From Blastococcus sp. TF02A-35 (lineage in GTDB: Bacteria; Actinomycetota; Actinomycetes; Mycobacteriales; Geodermatophilaceae), in contig NZ_SPQP01000016.1 in NCBI RefSeq assembly GCF_004571075.1, positions 18,880 to 82,879 of the forward strand: 64,000 nucleotides of DNA. Direction: 5' to 3'. Below are positions 35,845 through 45,600 of this stretch, piece by piece. A program made the position numbers and the translations under genes. Position 1 is the first letter of the stretch, and the number at the start of each line of letters is the position of its first letter. The notes below the pieces were generated by a model. It was not told the DNA's origin. It did not search any database and saw only the letters and a program-made list of their open reading frames with translations.

Positions 35845-36813
35845 CTAGACCGTGACGACGGCCTTGCCGGCGACCCGGCCCCCCTCCAGGTCGCGGATGG
35901 CCCGAGCGGCGTCGGCGAGCGCGTAGGTGCGGCTCACCGCGGGCCGCACGGCGCCGCTCTCGAGCAGCTCGCGGACGGTCTCCAGATCGGGCCGGCGGAC
36001 CACCGCGACGAAGAAGTGCAGCCGCTGGCGGACCAGGGGTGACAGCAGAGCGGCTCCCAGCTGTCGGCCCATCCCGCCGGTGAGGCGGTCGCCTCCCTCG
36101 CCGCCCACGATGACCAGCGTCCCGCGCGGCGACAGGACCCGGCGCAGCCGCGAGACGCTGCGGTTGCCGGCGATGTCGAGGACGAGGTCGAACCGGTCCT
36201 CCGACTCGACGACGTCGGTCACCGTGTAGTCCACGACCTCGTCCGCCCCCAGCGACCGCACCAGCTCCAGCTTGGACGTGCTGCACACGCCGGTGACGTG
36301 CGCTCCGCAGGCCTTGGCGATCTGCACCGCGTACGAGCCGACGCCGCCTCCGGCGCCGATGACCAGGACCCGCTGGCCAGCCCGGACCCGGCCGTGCGTG
36401 CGCAGCGCCTGCAGCGCGGTGACAGCGGACGTCGGCACCGCCGCCGCCTCCTCGAAGGTCAGCACCGCCGGCTTCAGGACGCACCGGTCTTCCCGCACGG
36501 CCGCGAGCTCGGCGAAGGCGCCGGAGCAGGTGCCGAGCACCTCGTCGCCCGGCCTGAGCGCCTCGACCTCGACCCCGACGGCCTCCACGACGCCCGAGAC
36601 GTCCATGCCCAGCACCGGGTTCCGCGGCACCCGCAGCCCGAACGCCAGGCGGCCCAGGTGGGGCAGGCCGGTCATGACGTGCCACACGCCGCGGTCGACG
36701 CCGGCCGCCCGTACCCGGACGAGGACCTCGCGGGGGCCGATCGCCGGCTGGTCGACCTCCCCCAGTGCCAGCACGTCGGCCGAGCCGTACTCGTAGCGCA
36801 CGATCGCCTTCAT
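35845..36813 (-). CDS. NAD(P)-dependent alcohol dehydrogenase (zinc-independent MDR)
   Basis: A 322-residue medium-chain dehydrogenase/reductase of the quinone-oxidoreductase type. It has the GroES-like N-domain with 'NPVLGMDVSGVVEAVG' and the Rossmann loop 'VLVIGAGGGVGSYAVQIAK' near residue 150; the cysteines and histidines of zinc alcohol dehydrogenases are missing. The substrate is unknown, perhaps reactive carbonyls or quinones. The ATG overlaps the stop of the HTH gene by four bases, so it is the third gene of the cassette between dop and arc. Confidence 0.8.
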   Translation of the reverse strand: MKAIVRYEYGSADVLALGEVDQPAIGPREVLVRVRAAGVDRGVWHVMTGLPHLGRLAFGLRVPRNPVLGMDVSGVVEAVGVEVEALRPGDEVLGTCSGAFAELAAVREDRCVLKPAVLTFEEAAAVPTSAVTALQALRTHGRVRAGQRVLVIGAGGGVGSYAVQIAKACGAHVTGVCSTSKLELVRSLGADEVVDYTVTDVVESEDRFDLVLDIAGNRSVSRLRRVLSPRGTLVIVGGEGGDRLTGGMGRQLGAALLSPLVRQRLHFFVAVVRRPDLETVRELLESGAVRPAVSRTYALADAARAIRDLEGGRVAGKAVVTV

Positions 36814-37037
36814 CGTCCTTCTCCGTCCGGGTACTGGAACACCTCGTCGAGCGGAGCGCCCAGGGCCTGGGCGATCCGGAATGCCATCTCCAGCGACGGC
36901 GAGTAGCGACCCTGCTCGATCGCGATCACCGTCTGCCGGGTCACGCCGACGCGTGCGGCGAGCTCGGCCTGCGTCATCTCCCCCCGCGCGAAGCGCAGGG
37001 CCCGGATCGTGTTGGTGACCCTGGTCGGCTTCACCAC
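36810..37037 (-). CDS. XRE-type helix-turn-helix regulator
   Basis: A 75-residue single-domain regulator of the YozG type. The HTH is 'MTQAELAARVGVTRQTVIAI' (about 21-40), followed by 'EQGRYSPSLEMAFRIAQAL'. Such small proteins commonly pair with a DUF2178-like membrane protein. It overlaps the preceding gene by 7 bases and the following one by 4. A palindrome GACA-CGA-TGTC within the cassette promoter could be its operator. Confidence 0.85.
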   Translation of the reverse strand: MVKPTRVTNTIRALRFARGEMTQAELAARVGVTRQTVIAIEQGRYSPSLEMAFRIAQALGAPLDEVFQYPDGEGR

Positions 37038-37459
37038 GGCTGGAACCCCCAGCGGTAGGCGGCGATCTTCGCGGCGGAGCCGAGCACGGCCGAGAGCACG
37101 AAAGCCAGGTAGACCGCGTTGGCGATCCAGAAGTGGTCGGCCTCGACCAGGGAGAGCACGAGCGCGCCGACCCCGCCGACGACCAGGAAGGACTGGCCGA
37201 CGTGCTCACCGAACCGGTCGATCTCCCGGTCCCGCTGGTCCCGCGCGCCGGCGTCCTGCGGAGCGGCCGCCGCCAGCGGTACCTGCAGCACGATGTTCGC
37301 GACGATCGCGGCTCCGATGCTCCACAGCAGGGCGGCGACGTACGGCGTGCCGGCCACGTCACCCGTCACGCTCCGGCTCAGGATGACGACCACGTAGGCC
37401 GCGTAGGCACCGATCGAGACCAGGGCCATCAGCCAGGCCCGCTTCTCCTGGAACGCCAC
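37031..37459 (-). CDS. DUF2178-like membrane protein
   Basis: About 142 residues with four membrane segments, the second followed by a cytoplasmic 'DQRDREIDRFGEHVGQ' loop, the pattern of membrane proteins that pair with YozG-like regulators. GTG 37459 was chosen because GGAGG lies five bases upstream; GTG 37462 or TTG 37477 are possible, but the latter would be only about 11 bases from the predicted transcription start. The function is unknown, possibly sensing or controlling the HTH protein. Confidence 0.65.
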   Translation of the reverse strand: MAFQEKRAWLMALVSIGAYAAYVVVILSRSVTGDVAGTPYVAALLWSIGAAIVANIVLQVPLAAAAPQDAGARDQRDREIDRFGEHVGQSFLVVGGVGALVLSLVEADHFWIANAVYLAFVLSAVLGSAAKIAAYRWGFQPW

Positions 37460-37494
37460 CACGACCTCCGATGTCAAAGATGCTGGACACGGAG

Positions 37495-37523
37495 AACGTA
37501 AAGCTATGCCGACATCGTGTCAA
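37495..37523 (-). promoter_or_regulatory. Promoter of the membrane protein-HTH-dehydrogenase cassette
   Basis: On the minus strand TTGACA (37518-37523), a 17-base spacer and TACGTT (37495-37500): a near-consensus principal-sigma promoter, the clearest -35/-10 pair in the window. The spacer and -35 contain the palindrome GACA-CGA-TGTC, a candidate operator. Transcription should start near 37488, about 29 bases before the chosen start codon. Confidence 0.7.
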
Positions 37524-37557
37524 GGATCGTTTACATAGCCCCACCCCGTGCAGACGA

Positions 37558-37593
37558 CGACGGCCCGGCTCCCAGGTGGAAGCCGGGCCGTCG
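37558..37593 (-). terminator. Terminator after arc
   Basis: A 13-base perfect stem (37558-37570 with 37581-37593) around a 10-base loop, 18 bases after the arc stop. It separates arc transcription from the cassette promoter. No T tract. Confidence 0.7.
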
Positions 37594-37610
37594 GTCGACG
37601 TCGGTCGGTG

Positions 37611-39389
37611 CTACAGGTACTGGCCGGTGTTCGTGGCGGTGTCGATGGCCCGGCCCGCCTCGTTGCCCTTGCCGCTGATGAGCGTGCGGATGTAGACGAT
37701 CCGCTCGCCCTTCTTGCCCGAGATCCGCGCCCAGTCGTCGGGGTTGGTGGTGTTGGGCAGGTCCTCGTTCTCCTTGAACTCGTCGAGGCACGCCGCCGTC
37801 AGGTGGCTGACCCGCAGCCCGCCGGCGCCGGTCTCCAGCTGCTCCTTGATCGCCATCTTCTTCGCCCGGTCGACGATGTTCTGCAGCATGGCGCCGGAGT
37901 TGAAGTCCTTGAAGTAGAGGACCTCCTTGTCACCGTTGGCGTAGGTGACCTCGAGGAAGCGGTTCTCCTCGCTCTCGGTGTACATGCGCTCGACGGTGCG
38001 CTGGATCATCCCGGCGATCGTCGCCTCGCGGTTGCCGCCGTGCTCGGCCAGGTCGTCGGGGTTGATCGGCAGCGTCGGCGTCAGGTACTTGCTGAAGATG
38101 TCCCGCGCGGCCTCGGCGTCCGGCCGCTCGATCTTGATCTTCACGTCGAGCCGGCCGGGGCGGAGGATCGCCGGGTCGATCATGTCCTCCCGGTTGGAGG
38201 CCCCGATGACGATGACGTTCTCCAGGCCCTCGACGCCGTCGATCTCGCTGAGCAGCTGCGGCACGATCGTCGACTCGACGTCGGAGGAGACCCCGGACCC
38301 ACGGGTCCGGAAGATCGAGTCCATCTCGTCGAAGAACACGATGACCGGCGTGCCCTCGCTGGCCTTCTCCCGCGCACGCTGGAAGACCAGGCGGATGTGC
38401 CGCTCGGTCTCGCCGACGTACTTGTTGAGCAGCTCGGGGCCCTTGATGTTGAGGAAGTAGGACTTCCCCTGGCTCGTGTCGCCGTCGCCGCGCACCGCCG
38501 CGACCTTCTTGGCCAGCGAGTTGGCGACCGCCTTGGCGATCAGCGTCTTGCCGCACCCGGGCGGGCCGTAGAGCAGGATCCCCTTGGGCGGCCGCAGCTC
38601 GTACTCGCGGAACAGGTCCGCGTGCAGGAACGGCAGCTCCACGGCGTCGCGGATCTGCTCGATCTGCCGGGACAGACCCCCGATGTCGGTGTAGTCGATG
38701 TCGGGGACCTCCTCGAGGACGAGCTCCTCGACCTCGCTCTTGGGGATCCGCTCGTAGACGTAGCCCGAGCGGCTCTCCAGCAGCAGGGAGTCCCCGACGC
38801 GCAGCGGCTGCCCGGTCAGGGAGTCGGCGAGGTAGACCACGCGCTCCTCGTCGGTGTGCCCGATGACCAGCGCACGCTGCGTGACGCCGTCGATCGGCTC
38901 GAGCAGCTCCTTGAGCATGACGACGTCGCCCTGGCGCTCGAACGACCGCGCCTCGACGACGTTCATCGCCTCGTTGAGCATGACCTCCTGGCCGGCGCGC
39001 AGAACGGTCACGTCGACGTTCGGCGAGACCGAGACCCGCAGCTTGCGGCCGGCGGTGAAGACGTCGACGGTGCCGTCGTCGTACCGGTTCAGGAAGACGC
39101 CGTAGCCGGACGGCGGCTGGCCGAGGCGGTCGACCTCCTCCTTGAGCGTGACCAGCTGCTCGCGGGCGTCCCGCAGCGTGCTGGCGAGCTTGTCGTTGCG
39201 CTCGGAGAGGAAGGCCGCGCGGCCCTCCGCCTCGGCGATCCGCTCCTCCAGCACGCGCACCTGGCGCGGGCTGTCGGACACCTTGCGGCGGAGCAGTCCG
39301 ATCTCCTCCTCGAGGTAGGAGATCTGAGTGAGCAGCGCAGCGACGTCACGCTCACGTCGCGCGTTCATCTCGTCGGGACCCAGGCCCAT
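37611..39389 (-). CDS. arc: Proteasomal ATPase Arc/Mpa
   Basis: AAA+ ring ATPase that captures pupylated proteins, unfolds them and feeds the proteasome. 592 residues: N-terminal coiled coil ('[19 protein letters not shown]') that binds Pup, two OB domains, AAA domain with Walker A 'GPPGCGKT' near residue 275 and Walker B '[12 protein letters not shown]', and the C-terminal 'GQYL' that docks into PrcA. ATG 39389 was chosen because GGAGGT lies five bases upstream; the frame opens 15 bases earlier. Equivalent to Rv2115c. Confidence 0.95.
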   Translation of the reverse strand: MGLGPDEMNARRERDVAALLTQISYLEEEIGLLRRKVSDSPRQVRVLEERIAEAEGRAAFLSERNDKLASTLRDAREQLVTLKEEVDRLGQPPSGYGVFLNRYDDGTVDVFTAGRKLRVSVSPNVDVTVLRAGQEVMLNEAMNVVEARSFERQGDVVMLKELLEPIDGVTQRALVIGHTDEERVVYLADSLTGQPLRVGDSLLLESRSGYVYERIPKSEVEELVLEEVPDIDYTDIGGLSRQIEQIRDAVELPFLHADLFREYELRPPKGILLYGPPGCGKTLIAKAVANSLAKKVAAVRGDGDTSQGKSYFLNIKGPELLNKYVGETERHIRLVFQRAREKASEGTPVIVFFDEMDSIFRTRGSGVSSDVESTIVPQLLSEIDGVEGLENVIVIGASNREDMIDPAILRPGRLDVKIKIERPDAEAARDIFSKYLTPTLPINPDDLAEHGGNREATIAGMIQRTVERMYTESEENRFLEVTYANGDKEVLYFKDFNSGAMLQNIVDRAKKMAIKEQLETGAGGLRVSHLTAACLDEFKENEDLPNTTNPDDWARISGKKGERIVYIRTLISGKGNEAGRAIDTATNTGQYL

Positions 39390-39496
39390 CACGCACCTCC
39401 GCACTTTCGGGGGAGCCAGGACGCAAATCTATACACGCGCGACGACAGTTCGCCGTCGCCTCGCCAAGGCCGCTCGGGGGTGCTAGGGCGCGCCCG

Positions 39497-40513
<1,017 letters not shown>

Positions 40514-40527
40514 CTAGCCTCGGGTGC

Positions 40528-41478
40528 ATGACGGCGATGGTGCAGACCGACCCGCAGGCCGACGGCTCCGCAGCAGCGGACGCGCCGCCGGCCGAGGCGG
40601 CCACGGCGCCGCGTCGCCCGTCCCTCTCGCCCAGCCGGGCGGCGGACTTCAAGACCTGCCCGCTGCTGTACCGCTTCCGCACCATCGACCGGCTGCCCGA
40701 GAAGAAGAGCCTCGCCGCCGTCCGGGGCACGCTGGTGCACTCGGTGCTGGAGCGGCTGTACGACCTGCCGCCCGCCCAGCGGACGCCGGAGAGCGCGCTC
40801 GAGCTGCTGGAGCCGGCCTGGGGCGAGCTGCGCGAGGAGCCCGGCATCGCGGAGCTGTTCGCGGCCGCGGACGACGCCGGCGCCGAGACCGACGTGAACG
40901 CCCCCGAGTCGGTCGAGGCGTGGCTGGCCTCGGCCGGGAAGCTCGTCGAGAGGTACTTCACGCTGGAGGACCCGCGCCGCCTCCAGCCCGAGGCCCGCGA
41001 GGAGCTGGTCGAGGTCACGCTGCCCGACGGGCTGCTGCTGCGCGGCTACGTCGACCGGCTCGACGTCGCCCCGAACGGCGCGCTGCGCGTGGTCGACTAC
41101 AAGACCGGCTCGATGCCGCGCGAGGCGTTCGAGTCCAAGGCGCTGTTCCAGATGAAGTTCTACGCGCTGGTGCTCTGGCGCACCCGCGGCGTGGTGGCGG
41201 CGCAGCTGAAGCTGCTCTACCTGGGTGACGGGGACGCCCTGACCTACGCTCCGGACGAGGCCGAGCTGGTCCGCTTCGAGCGCACGCTGCAGGCGATCTG
41301 GTCGGCGATCGAGCGCGCGGTGGAGACCGGCGAGTTCCGGCCCAACAAGACCCGGCTCTGCGGCTGGTGCGACCACCAGGCCCTGTGCCCGGCGTGGGGC
41401 GGCACTCCCCCGCCGTTCCCCGCCGAGGCAGCCGCGGCCGCCGGATGGCGGACCACGCTGCCCGTCACGCCGGTCTGA
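40528..41478 (+). CDS. RecB-family PD-(D/E)XK exonuclease
   Basis: A 316-residue nuclease of the RecB/Cas4-like group, homologue of Rv2119. It opens after a 30-residue Ala-rich tail with 'SLSPSRAADFKTCPLLYRFR', then 'GTLVHSVLERLY', the catalytic 'LRVVDYKTG' (Asp-x-Lys near residue 190) and 'FQMKFYALVLW' (Gln motif). The C-terminal 'LCGWCDHQALCPAW' is probably part of a cysteine cluster. TAGCCT at 40515-40520 lies seven bases before ATG 40528, so the longer frame from 40468 is not needed. Confidence 0.8.
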   Translation: MTAMVQTDPQADGSAAADAPPAEAATAPRRPSLSPSRAADFKTCPLLYRFRTIDRLPEKKSLAAVRGTLVHSVLERLYDLPPAQRTPESALELLEPAWGELREEPGIAELFAAADDAGAETDVNAPESVEAWLASAGKLVERYFTLEDPRRLQPEAREELVEVTLPDGLLLRGYVDRLDVAPNGALRVVDYKTGSMPREAFESKALFQMKFYALVLWRTRGVVAAQLKLLYLGDGDALTYAPDEAELVRFERTLQAIWSAIERAVETGEFRPNKTRLCGWCDHQALCPAWGGTPPPFPAEAAAAAGWRTTLPVTPV

Positions 41479-41486
41479 CCGTCGAG

Positions 41487-41999
41487 GTGGCCCGCCGACC
41501 GGGGCGTGCGGTCTCGCCGTACACGGAGCTCGACGTCCTGGTCGACGCGCTCCGGGCCATGGTGGCCGAGGTGATCGCCGCCCTCCCCACGGGCGCGGCC
41601 ACCGTCATCGAGCGTCCCGAGCTGGCCATGAGGGCGGAGGGCACGGTCACGATCCGGCTGCAGCCCTCGGTGCCTCACGCAGCAGCCGTCGAGCTCACCC
41701 CGGACCACCACGACACCGTCTTCGTCGGGATCGGTCAGCACGGCTGGCTGGAGGTCTTCTTCCTGCCATCCGAATGGGCGGAGCTCGTCCCGGCCGTACG
41801 GGCGCTCGTCCATGCAGCCGCCGAGGGGCGCATCCGCGAGCGGAGCTGGGTCCGGCGCGGCAAGGAGTCCGGCGCACGGACCGAGCTGTTCGAGAACAAC
41901 CGGTGGCGGGTGATCGGGGACTCCGGGCGGACCCACCTCCGCCGCCGGACCGGTGTGCACGAGGAGCGCAGCGCACCCTGGGTGCTGACGGACACGTGA
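41487..41999 (+). CDS. Hypothetical protein, about 170 residues
   Basis: Not recognised. Soluble alpha/beta protein with 'YTELDVLVDALRAMVAEVIAAL', a charged 'RAEGTVTIRLQPS' strand, and 'EVFFLPSEWAELVPAVRALVH'; the C-terminus is very basic ('GRTHLRRRTG'). GTG 41487 lies 8 bases after the RecB-like nuclease stop, so the two are probably co-transcribed; the ribosome site is weak. A function next to the nuclease cannot be assigned. Confidence 0.55.
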   Translation: MARRPGRAVSPYTELDVLVDALRAMVAEVIAALPTGAATVIERPELAMRAEGTVTIRLQPSVPHAAAVELTPDHHDTVFVGIGQHGWLEVFFLPSEWAELVPAVRALVHAAAEGRIRERSWVRRGKESGARTELFENNRWRVIGDSGRTHLRRRTGVHEERSAPWVLTDT

Positions 42000-42018
42000 C
42001 CCGGTCGGCGTCCGGCGC

Positions 42019-42723
42019 TCAGCGGCCGGCGAGCTCCACAGCCGCGCCGGCCGCCAGCACGTCGGCCAGCGTCGCGACGTCGGTCCCGGCGAGCGTCCCC
42101 ACCAGCGTGAGGCCCGGCGCCGGTGGCACCGGCTGCATCGCGGGCACCCCGAGCACGGCCATCCCGGCCGCCAGCCCCGAGGTCACGCCCACCAGCGAGT
42201 CCTCGACCACCACGCACGCCGAGGGGTCGACGCCCAGGGCGGCGGCCGCCTGGAGGTAGGGCGCCGGGTCCGGCTTGCGTGCCGGCACCTCGTCCCCGCA
42301 CACGGTGAGGTCGAACGGGTCGCCGCCCAGGTCCCGCGCGATGGTGCCGAGCACGATGTCGGCCAGCCGGCGCGGCGTCGTCGTCACCAGCGCCGTGCGA
42401 AGCCCGGCGCCGCGCACCGACCCCAGCAGCTCGCGGGCACCTGGGCGCCACGGGATGCCGCCGGCCATCAGCTCCCCGGTCCGGTCCTCCACCCAGCGGG
42501 CGTCAGCCAGCAGCTGCTCCTCGGTGCGCACGACCCCGAGGTCGGCGTGCAGGACCTCCATCGACCGGCGCATGGAGGTGCCGACCGTCGCCGCGCGGGC
42601 CTCGGGCGACATCACGCCGCCCAGGGTGGCGGCGAGCTCGAACATCGCCTCGCCCCAGTACTCCTCGGTCTGCACCAGCGTGCCGTCCATGTCGAAGAGG
42701 ACTGCGGCAAGCGTGCTCGGCAT
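42019..42723 (-). CDS. HAD family phosphatase
   Basis: A 234-residue haloacid dehalogenase-type hydrolase, beta-phosphoglucomutase subgroup. Motif I is 'FDMDGTLVQTEEYW' (nucleophile Asp near residue 11), motif II 'LVTTTPRRLADI', motif III and IV 'ARKPDPAPYLQAA' and 'VVVEDSLVGVTSG'. It has the helical cap between motifs I and II. Substrate unknown, probably a small phosphate ester. Confidence 0.85.
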   Translation of the reverse strand: MPSTLAAVLFDMDGTLVQTEEYWGEAMFELAATLGGVMSPEARAATVGTSMRRSMEVLHADLGVVRTEEQLLADARWVEDRTGELMAGGIPWRPGARELLGSVRGAGLRTALVTTTPRRLADIVLGTIARDLGGDPFDLTVCGDEVPARKPDPAPYLQAAAALGVDPSACVVVEDSLVGVTSGLAAGMAVLGVPAMQPVPPAPGLTLVGTLAGTDVATLADVLAAGAAVELAGR

Positions 42724-42796
42724 CTGGTCGGCGCTCTTCCTGTGGTGGTCCCGTGCCCCTGAGTGTCCCAGCCGGTCCGGTCCGTCGATGACGACG

Positions 42797-42813
42797 CCCC
42801 CCTCCTCGGGGGG
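42797..42813. terminator. GC hairpin in the HAD-GGDEF control region
   Basis: Six C residues (42797-42802), loop TCCTC and six G residues (42808-42813) between the divergent HAD and GGDEF genes. It lies upstream of both starts, so it may be regulatory rather than a terminator; no function is established. Confidence 0.3.
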
Positions 42814-42876
42814 ATGTCACGGTGAACGTGCAGCTCAGCCCTCCAGGAGCCCCCCGGCCAGGACGATGACGGGCGG

Positions 42877-43857
42877 GTGAGGAGATCCACGGTCGAGCCG
42901 GCGGTGCGGGACGTCGCGTCCCTCCGCACGATGGCACGCACCCTGGCCCTGTTCTTCGTCGCCGGCGGGTGCACCGCGCTGCTGTCCGCGAGCGGTGGGA
43001 GCGACCACCCCGGGCGCCGCTGGGTCGTCGCCGGCGCGGGCCTGCTGGCCGTGGCTGTCGGCGCCGGCCTCTCCCGCTGGGGGGTGACCCTCTCCCGTCT
43101 CGTGCTCGGCGGCCTGGTCACGGTCGGCTGCTCGCTGATCACGCTCGTGGTGCTGGTCAGCCCCGACTCGACCACCGCCGTGCTCTGCGCCTCGATCAGC
43201 ACCTTCGTCGGCGTCATCGCCTGCTTCTTCGCCGACCGGCGCGTCGCGGTCGCCCACGTGGTGACCGCCGTCGTCAGCACCTCGGCGGCGCTGGTGCTGC
43301 GCGGCGACACGTCGCTCGTGACCGCGGGCGCGCTCGCGGTCGTCGTGGTCACGCTCGCCTGCGTGACCCGGACCCTGGTCCTGCGCGCCTCCGACGCCGG
43401 GTCGGACGCGCTCACGGGGCTGGCGAACCGTCGCGGCTTCGACGAGGCGCTCGAGGAGCACACCTGGCGCTCCGACGCCCAGCTGTCGGCGGCGCTGCTC
43501 GACCTCGACCACTTCAAGCGCATCAACGACACCGCCGGCCACGAGGCCGGCGACGCGCTGCTGCGCCGGGTCGCCGGCGCCTGGCGGCGGGAGCTGCCTC
43601 CGGGGGCGCTCCTGGCCCGGCACGGCGGTGACGAGTTCGCGCTGCTGATGCCCGGCCTGTCGGGCACCGAGGCCCTGTCCGCGGTCCGCCGGCTCTGCTC
43701 CCTCGTCCCCGACGTCAGCGTCTCGGCGGGCGTCGCGGAGCGCCGCGCCGGGGACACCGCCGCACAGCTGATGCGCCGCGCGGACCTCGCGCTCTACCGG
43801 GTCAAGGCCGACGGTCGCGGCGCAGCGGCGCTGCACACCGAGACCGCCGTCGGCTGA
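42877..43857 (+). CDS. GGDEF-domain diguanylate cyclase, membrane anchored
   Basis: A 326-residue protein that should make cyclic di-GMP. Residues about 20-170 hold five or six membrane helices with no recognisable sensor; the catalytic domain starts at 'SDALTGLANRRGFDEAL' and has an intact 'GGDEF' in 'LARHGGDEFALLM'. No RxxD inhibitory site precedes it. GTG 42877 has a poor ribosome site; a later start near residue 19 would still keep all helices. Confidence 0.85.
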   Translation: MRRSTVEPAVRDVASLRTMARTLALFFVAGGCTALLSASGGSDHPGRRWVVAGAGLLAVAVGAGLSRWGVTLSRLVLGGLVTVGCSLITLVVLVSPDSTTAVLCASISTFVGVIACFFADRRVAVAHVVTAVVSTSAALVLRGDTSLVTAGALAVVVVTLACVTRTLVLRASDAGSDALTGLANRRGFDEALEEHTWRSDAQLSAALLDLDHFKRINDTAGHEAGDALLRRVAGAWRRELPPGALLARHGGDEFALLMPGLSGTEALSAVRRLCSLVPDVSVSAGVAERRAGDTAAQLMRRADLALYRVKADGRGAAALHTETAVG

Positions 43858-43890
43858 GCCGCCGTCCCGCCGGAGCACGGCGGCCGCGGG

Positions 43891-44565
43891 TCAGGCCGGG
43901 CGCGTCCCGGTCAGGGTGGCGAACGCGATCACGTTGTCCTCGTAGCTGCGCGCGCCGGAGTCGAAGTCGCCCCCGCAGGTGATGAGCCGCAGCTGGGAGT
44001 CGTCGGTGTTGCCGTAGACCTCGAGGGTCGGGAAGTCGTCCTTCGGGTGCACCTCGACCCGGTCGACGGCGAACACCGCGACCGTGCCGTCCGCTCGGGT
44101 CACCGTCACCTCGGAGCCGGGCTCCAGGGCACCGAGGTCGAAGAAGACCCCCGGGCCGTGCTCGGCGGAGTCCACGTGCCCGAGGATGACCGCGGGCCCC
44201 ACCTCGCCGGGGGCCGGTCCTCGCTGGTACCAGCCGGCCTGGTCGTCCGGGGCGAGCGGCGGCACCTCGACGGTGCCGTCGTCGTTCAGGTCCAGGCGGA
44301 GCAGGTCGCTGGTGACGTCGATGCTCGGGATGCCCACCGAGACGGGGTCGGCGACCTGGGCGGGCGGCGCGTCGGCAGGCGTCCCGGGCTGCCCGGTCGG
44401 CGCGGGCACGGCCGGCTGGGAGCGTTCGGTGCTCGCTGCCGGCGCCGGGGCCTCCTGCTGACCGTTCACCCCGACCACGACGGCGACGACGGCCACGACC
44501 GCGAGCGCGACGGCCAGGGCCGCCCACCACGTGCGGGGGCCCGGACGGCGGCTGCTCTGGGTCAC
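43891..44565 (-). CDS. Class F sortase
   Basis: Cysteine transpeptidase that anchors surface proteins or processes them. 224 residues: one N-terminal membrane helix ('WWAALAVALAVVAVVAVVVG'), a Pro/Ala/Thr linker, then the sortase barrel with catalytic His in 'VILGHVDSA', Cys in 'LRLITCGG' and a C-terminal Arg downstream of it ('SGARSY'). GTG 44565 has GGAGG seven to eight bases away. The gene lies directly downstream of a CHRD-like surface protein on the same strand, its likely substrate. Confidence 0.85.
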   Translation of the reverse strand: MTQSSRRPGPRTWWAALAVALAVVAVVAVVVGVNGQQEAPAPAASTERSQPAVPAPTGQPGTPADAPPAQVADPVSVGIPSIDVTSDLLRLDLNDDGTVEVPPLAPDDQAGWYQRGPAPGEVGPAVILGHVDSAEHGPGVFFDLGALEPGSEVTVTRADGTVAVFAVDRVEVHPKDDFPTLEVYGNTDDSQLRLITCGGDFDSGARSYEDNVIAFATLTGTRPA

Positions 44566-44593
44566 GCGGTTCCTCCGGATCGTGGGGGTGGGG

Positions 44594-44631
44594 CCGGGGC
44601 CGCACGGGAGACCTCTCCCGTGCGGCCCCGG
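44594..44631 (-). terminator. Strong stem between CHRD-like gene and sortase
   Basis: A perfect 17-base stem (44594-44610 with 44615-44631) and four-base loop, 9 bases after the CHRD-like stop and 28 before the sortase start. It can stop or attenuate read-through so that the sortase is made at a lower level than its neighbour. Confidence 0.75.
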
Positions 44632-44639
44632 GTGCCGGG

Positions 44640-45416
44640 TCAGGCCTGCTCGGCCTGACGGCGGCGGTAGGCGATCGCACCGGCGGCGGCCGCACCGGTC
44701 AGCGCGACGGCGCTGATGCCGAAGGCGGCCTGCTGCTCGATGCCGGACGTGGCACCCGCACCGGTCTCGGCGCCACCGCTGGGCGCGGTGCCCATCTGCG
44801 CGGCCTTCAGCGGGCCGCACGCGGCGGGAGCGGTGGCCTCCATGGGCAGCGACGGGTCCAGGTCGCTCTTGACGTTGCCGTCGTAGGCGCCCGAACCGTC
44901 CTTGTCCACACCGTGCACCACCAGGACGGCGGTCCCGGCCTCGAACGCGGCGTGCACGTCCGGGGTGACGTCGAAGGTGCGCTCGTAGGTGAGCGTGCCG
45001 CCCTCGGCGGTCGGGAAGCGGTCGACCGCGAGCCCGCTGTCGGGGCTGGTGTCCCCGGTCGTGGTCAGCGACGTGCCGATGGCGCCGTAGTACTTCGCGG
45101 CCTCGGTGACGCTGACGAAGCCGTCCTTGTCCGCGTCGTCGGACAGGTCGTTGCCCGGGCACTGGCCCAGCGCCGCGATGTGGAAGTGCTGGGCGTGCGG
45201 CGAGCCGGCGAGGAGGCCGGATGCCTTGACCATGACCGTGGCCTTGTTGCCGTCGAGCGTGACCATCCCGGTGCCGTCGACACCGGACATGTTCACGGCG
45301 CCGAGGTCGGCCTGGTAGCTCTGCGCGCCGTCGTGGGCGGAAGCCGTGCTGATGCTCAGCAGCGGGAAGGCCGCGGCGGCGAGGGCGACGGTCGGGAGTG
45401 CGAGTGCCTTGCGCAT
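44640..45416 (-). CDS. Secreted CHRD-like surface protein with C-terminal anchor
   Basis: A 258-residue exported protein. Signal peptide 'MRKALALPTVALAAAAF...STASA' is cut before 'HDGAQSY'. Two CHRD-type halves follow: 'GSPHAQHFHIAALGQCP' and 'VLVVHGVDKDGSGAYDG'; an EF-hand-like loop 'DADKDGFVSVTE' may bind calcium. A C-terminal helix 'AAFGISAVALTGAAAAGAIA' and basic tail 'YRRRQAEQA' form a sorting-signal layout, but LPxTG is replaced by 'GAETG' some 10 residues earlier. The sortase gene is next to it. It shares a 184-base divergent control region with copC. Confidence 0.75.
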   Translation of the reverse strand: MRKALALPTVALAAAAFPLLSISTASAHDGAQSYQADLGAVNMSGVDGTGMVTLDGNKATVMVKASGLLAGSPHAQHFHIAALGQCPGNDLSDDADKDGFVSVTEAAKYYGAIGTSLTTTGDTSPDSGLAVDRFPTAEGGTLTYERTFDVTPDVHAAFEAGTAVLVVHGVDKDGSGAYDGNVKSDLDPSLPMEATAPAACGPLKAAQMGTAPSGGAETGAGATSGIEQQAAFGISAVALTGAAAAGAIAYRRRQAEQA

Positions 45417-45600
45417 GGGCTTGCTCCAGTTCTCAGAGGTGACTGACCGGGCCCAGCGGACGGCTTCCCCGACGGGGAGATCTGTTCCCGCCACCGTTCT
45501 GACCCGCCCCGCATTCGGCGCCGGTGCACGGAGCGGTTCACCCACCAGCGAACTTTCTCGCCGCCCCAACCGGAACGCCCCTGTGCTGCGAACACCAGGC

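Noticed and set aside
35845..36813. Zinc alcohol dehydrogenase for the MDR protein
   Set aside because: The GHE motif and the structural cysteine cluster of zinc enzymes are absent; it fits quinone-oxidoreductase-like members.
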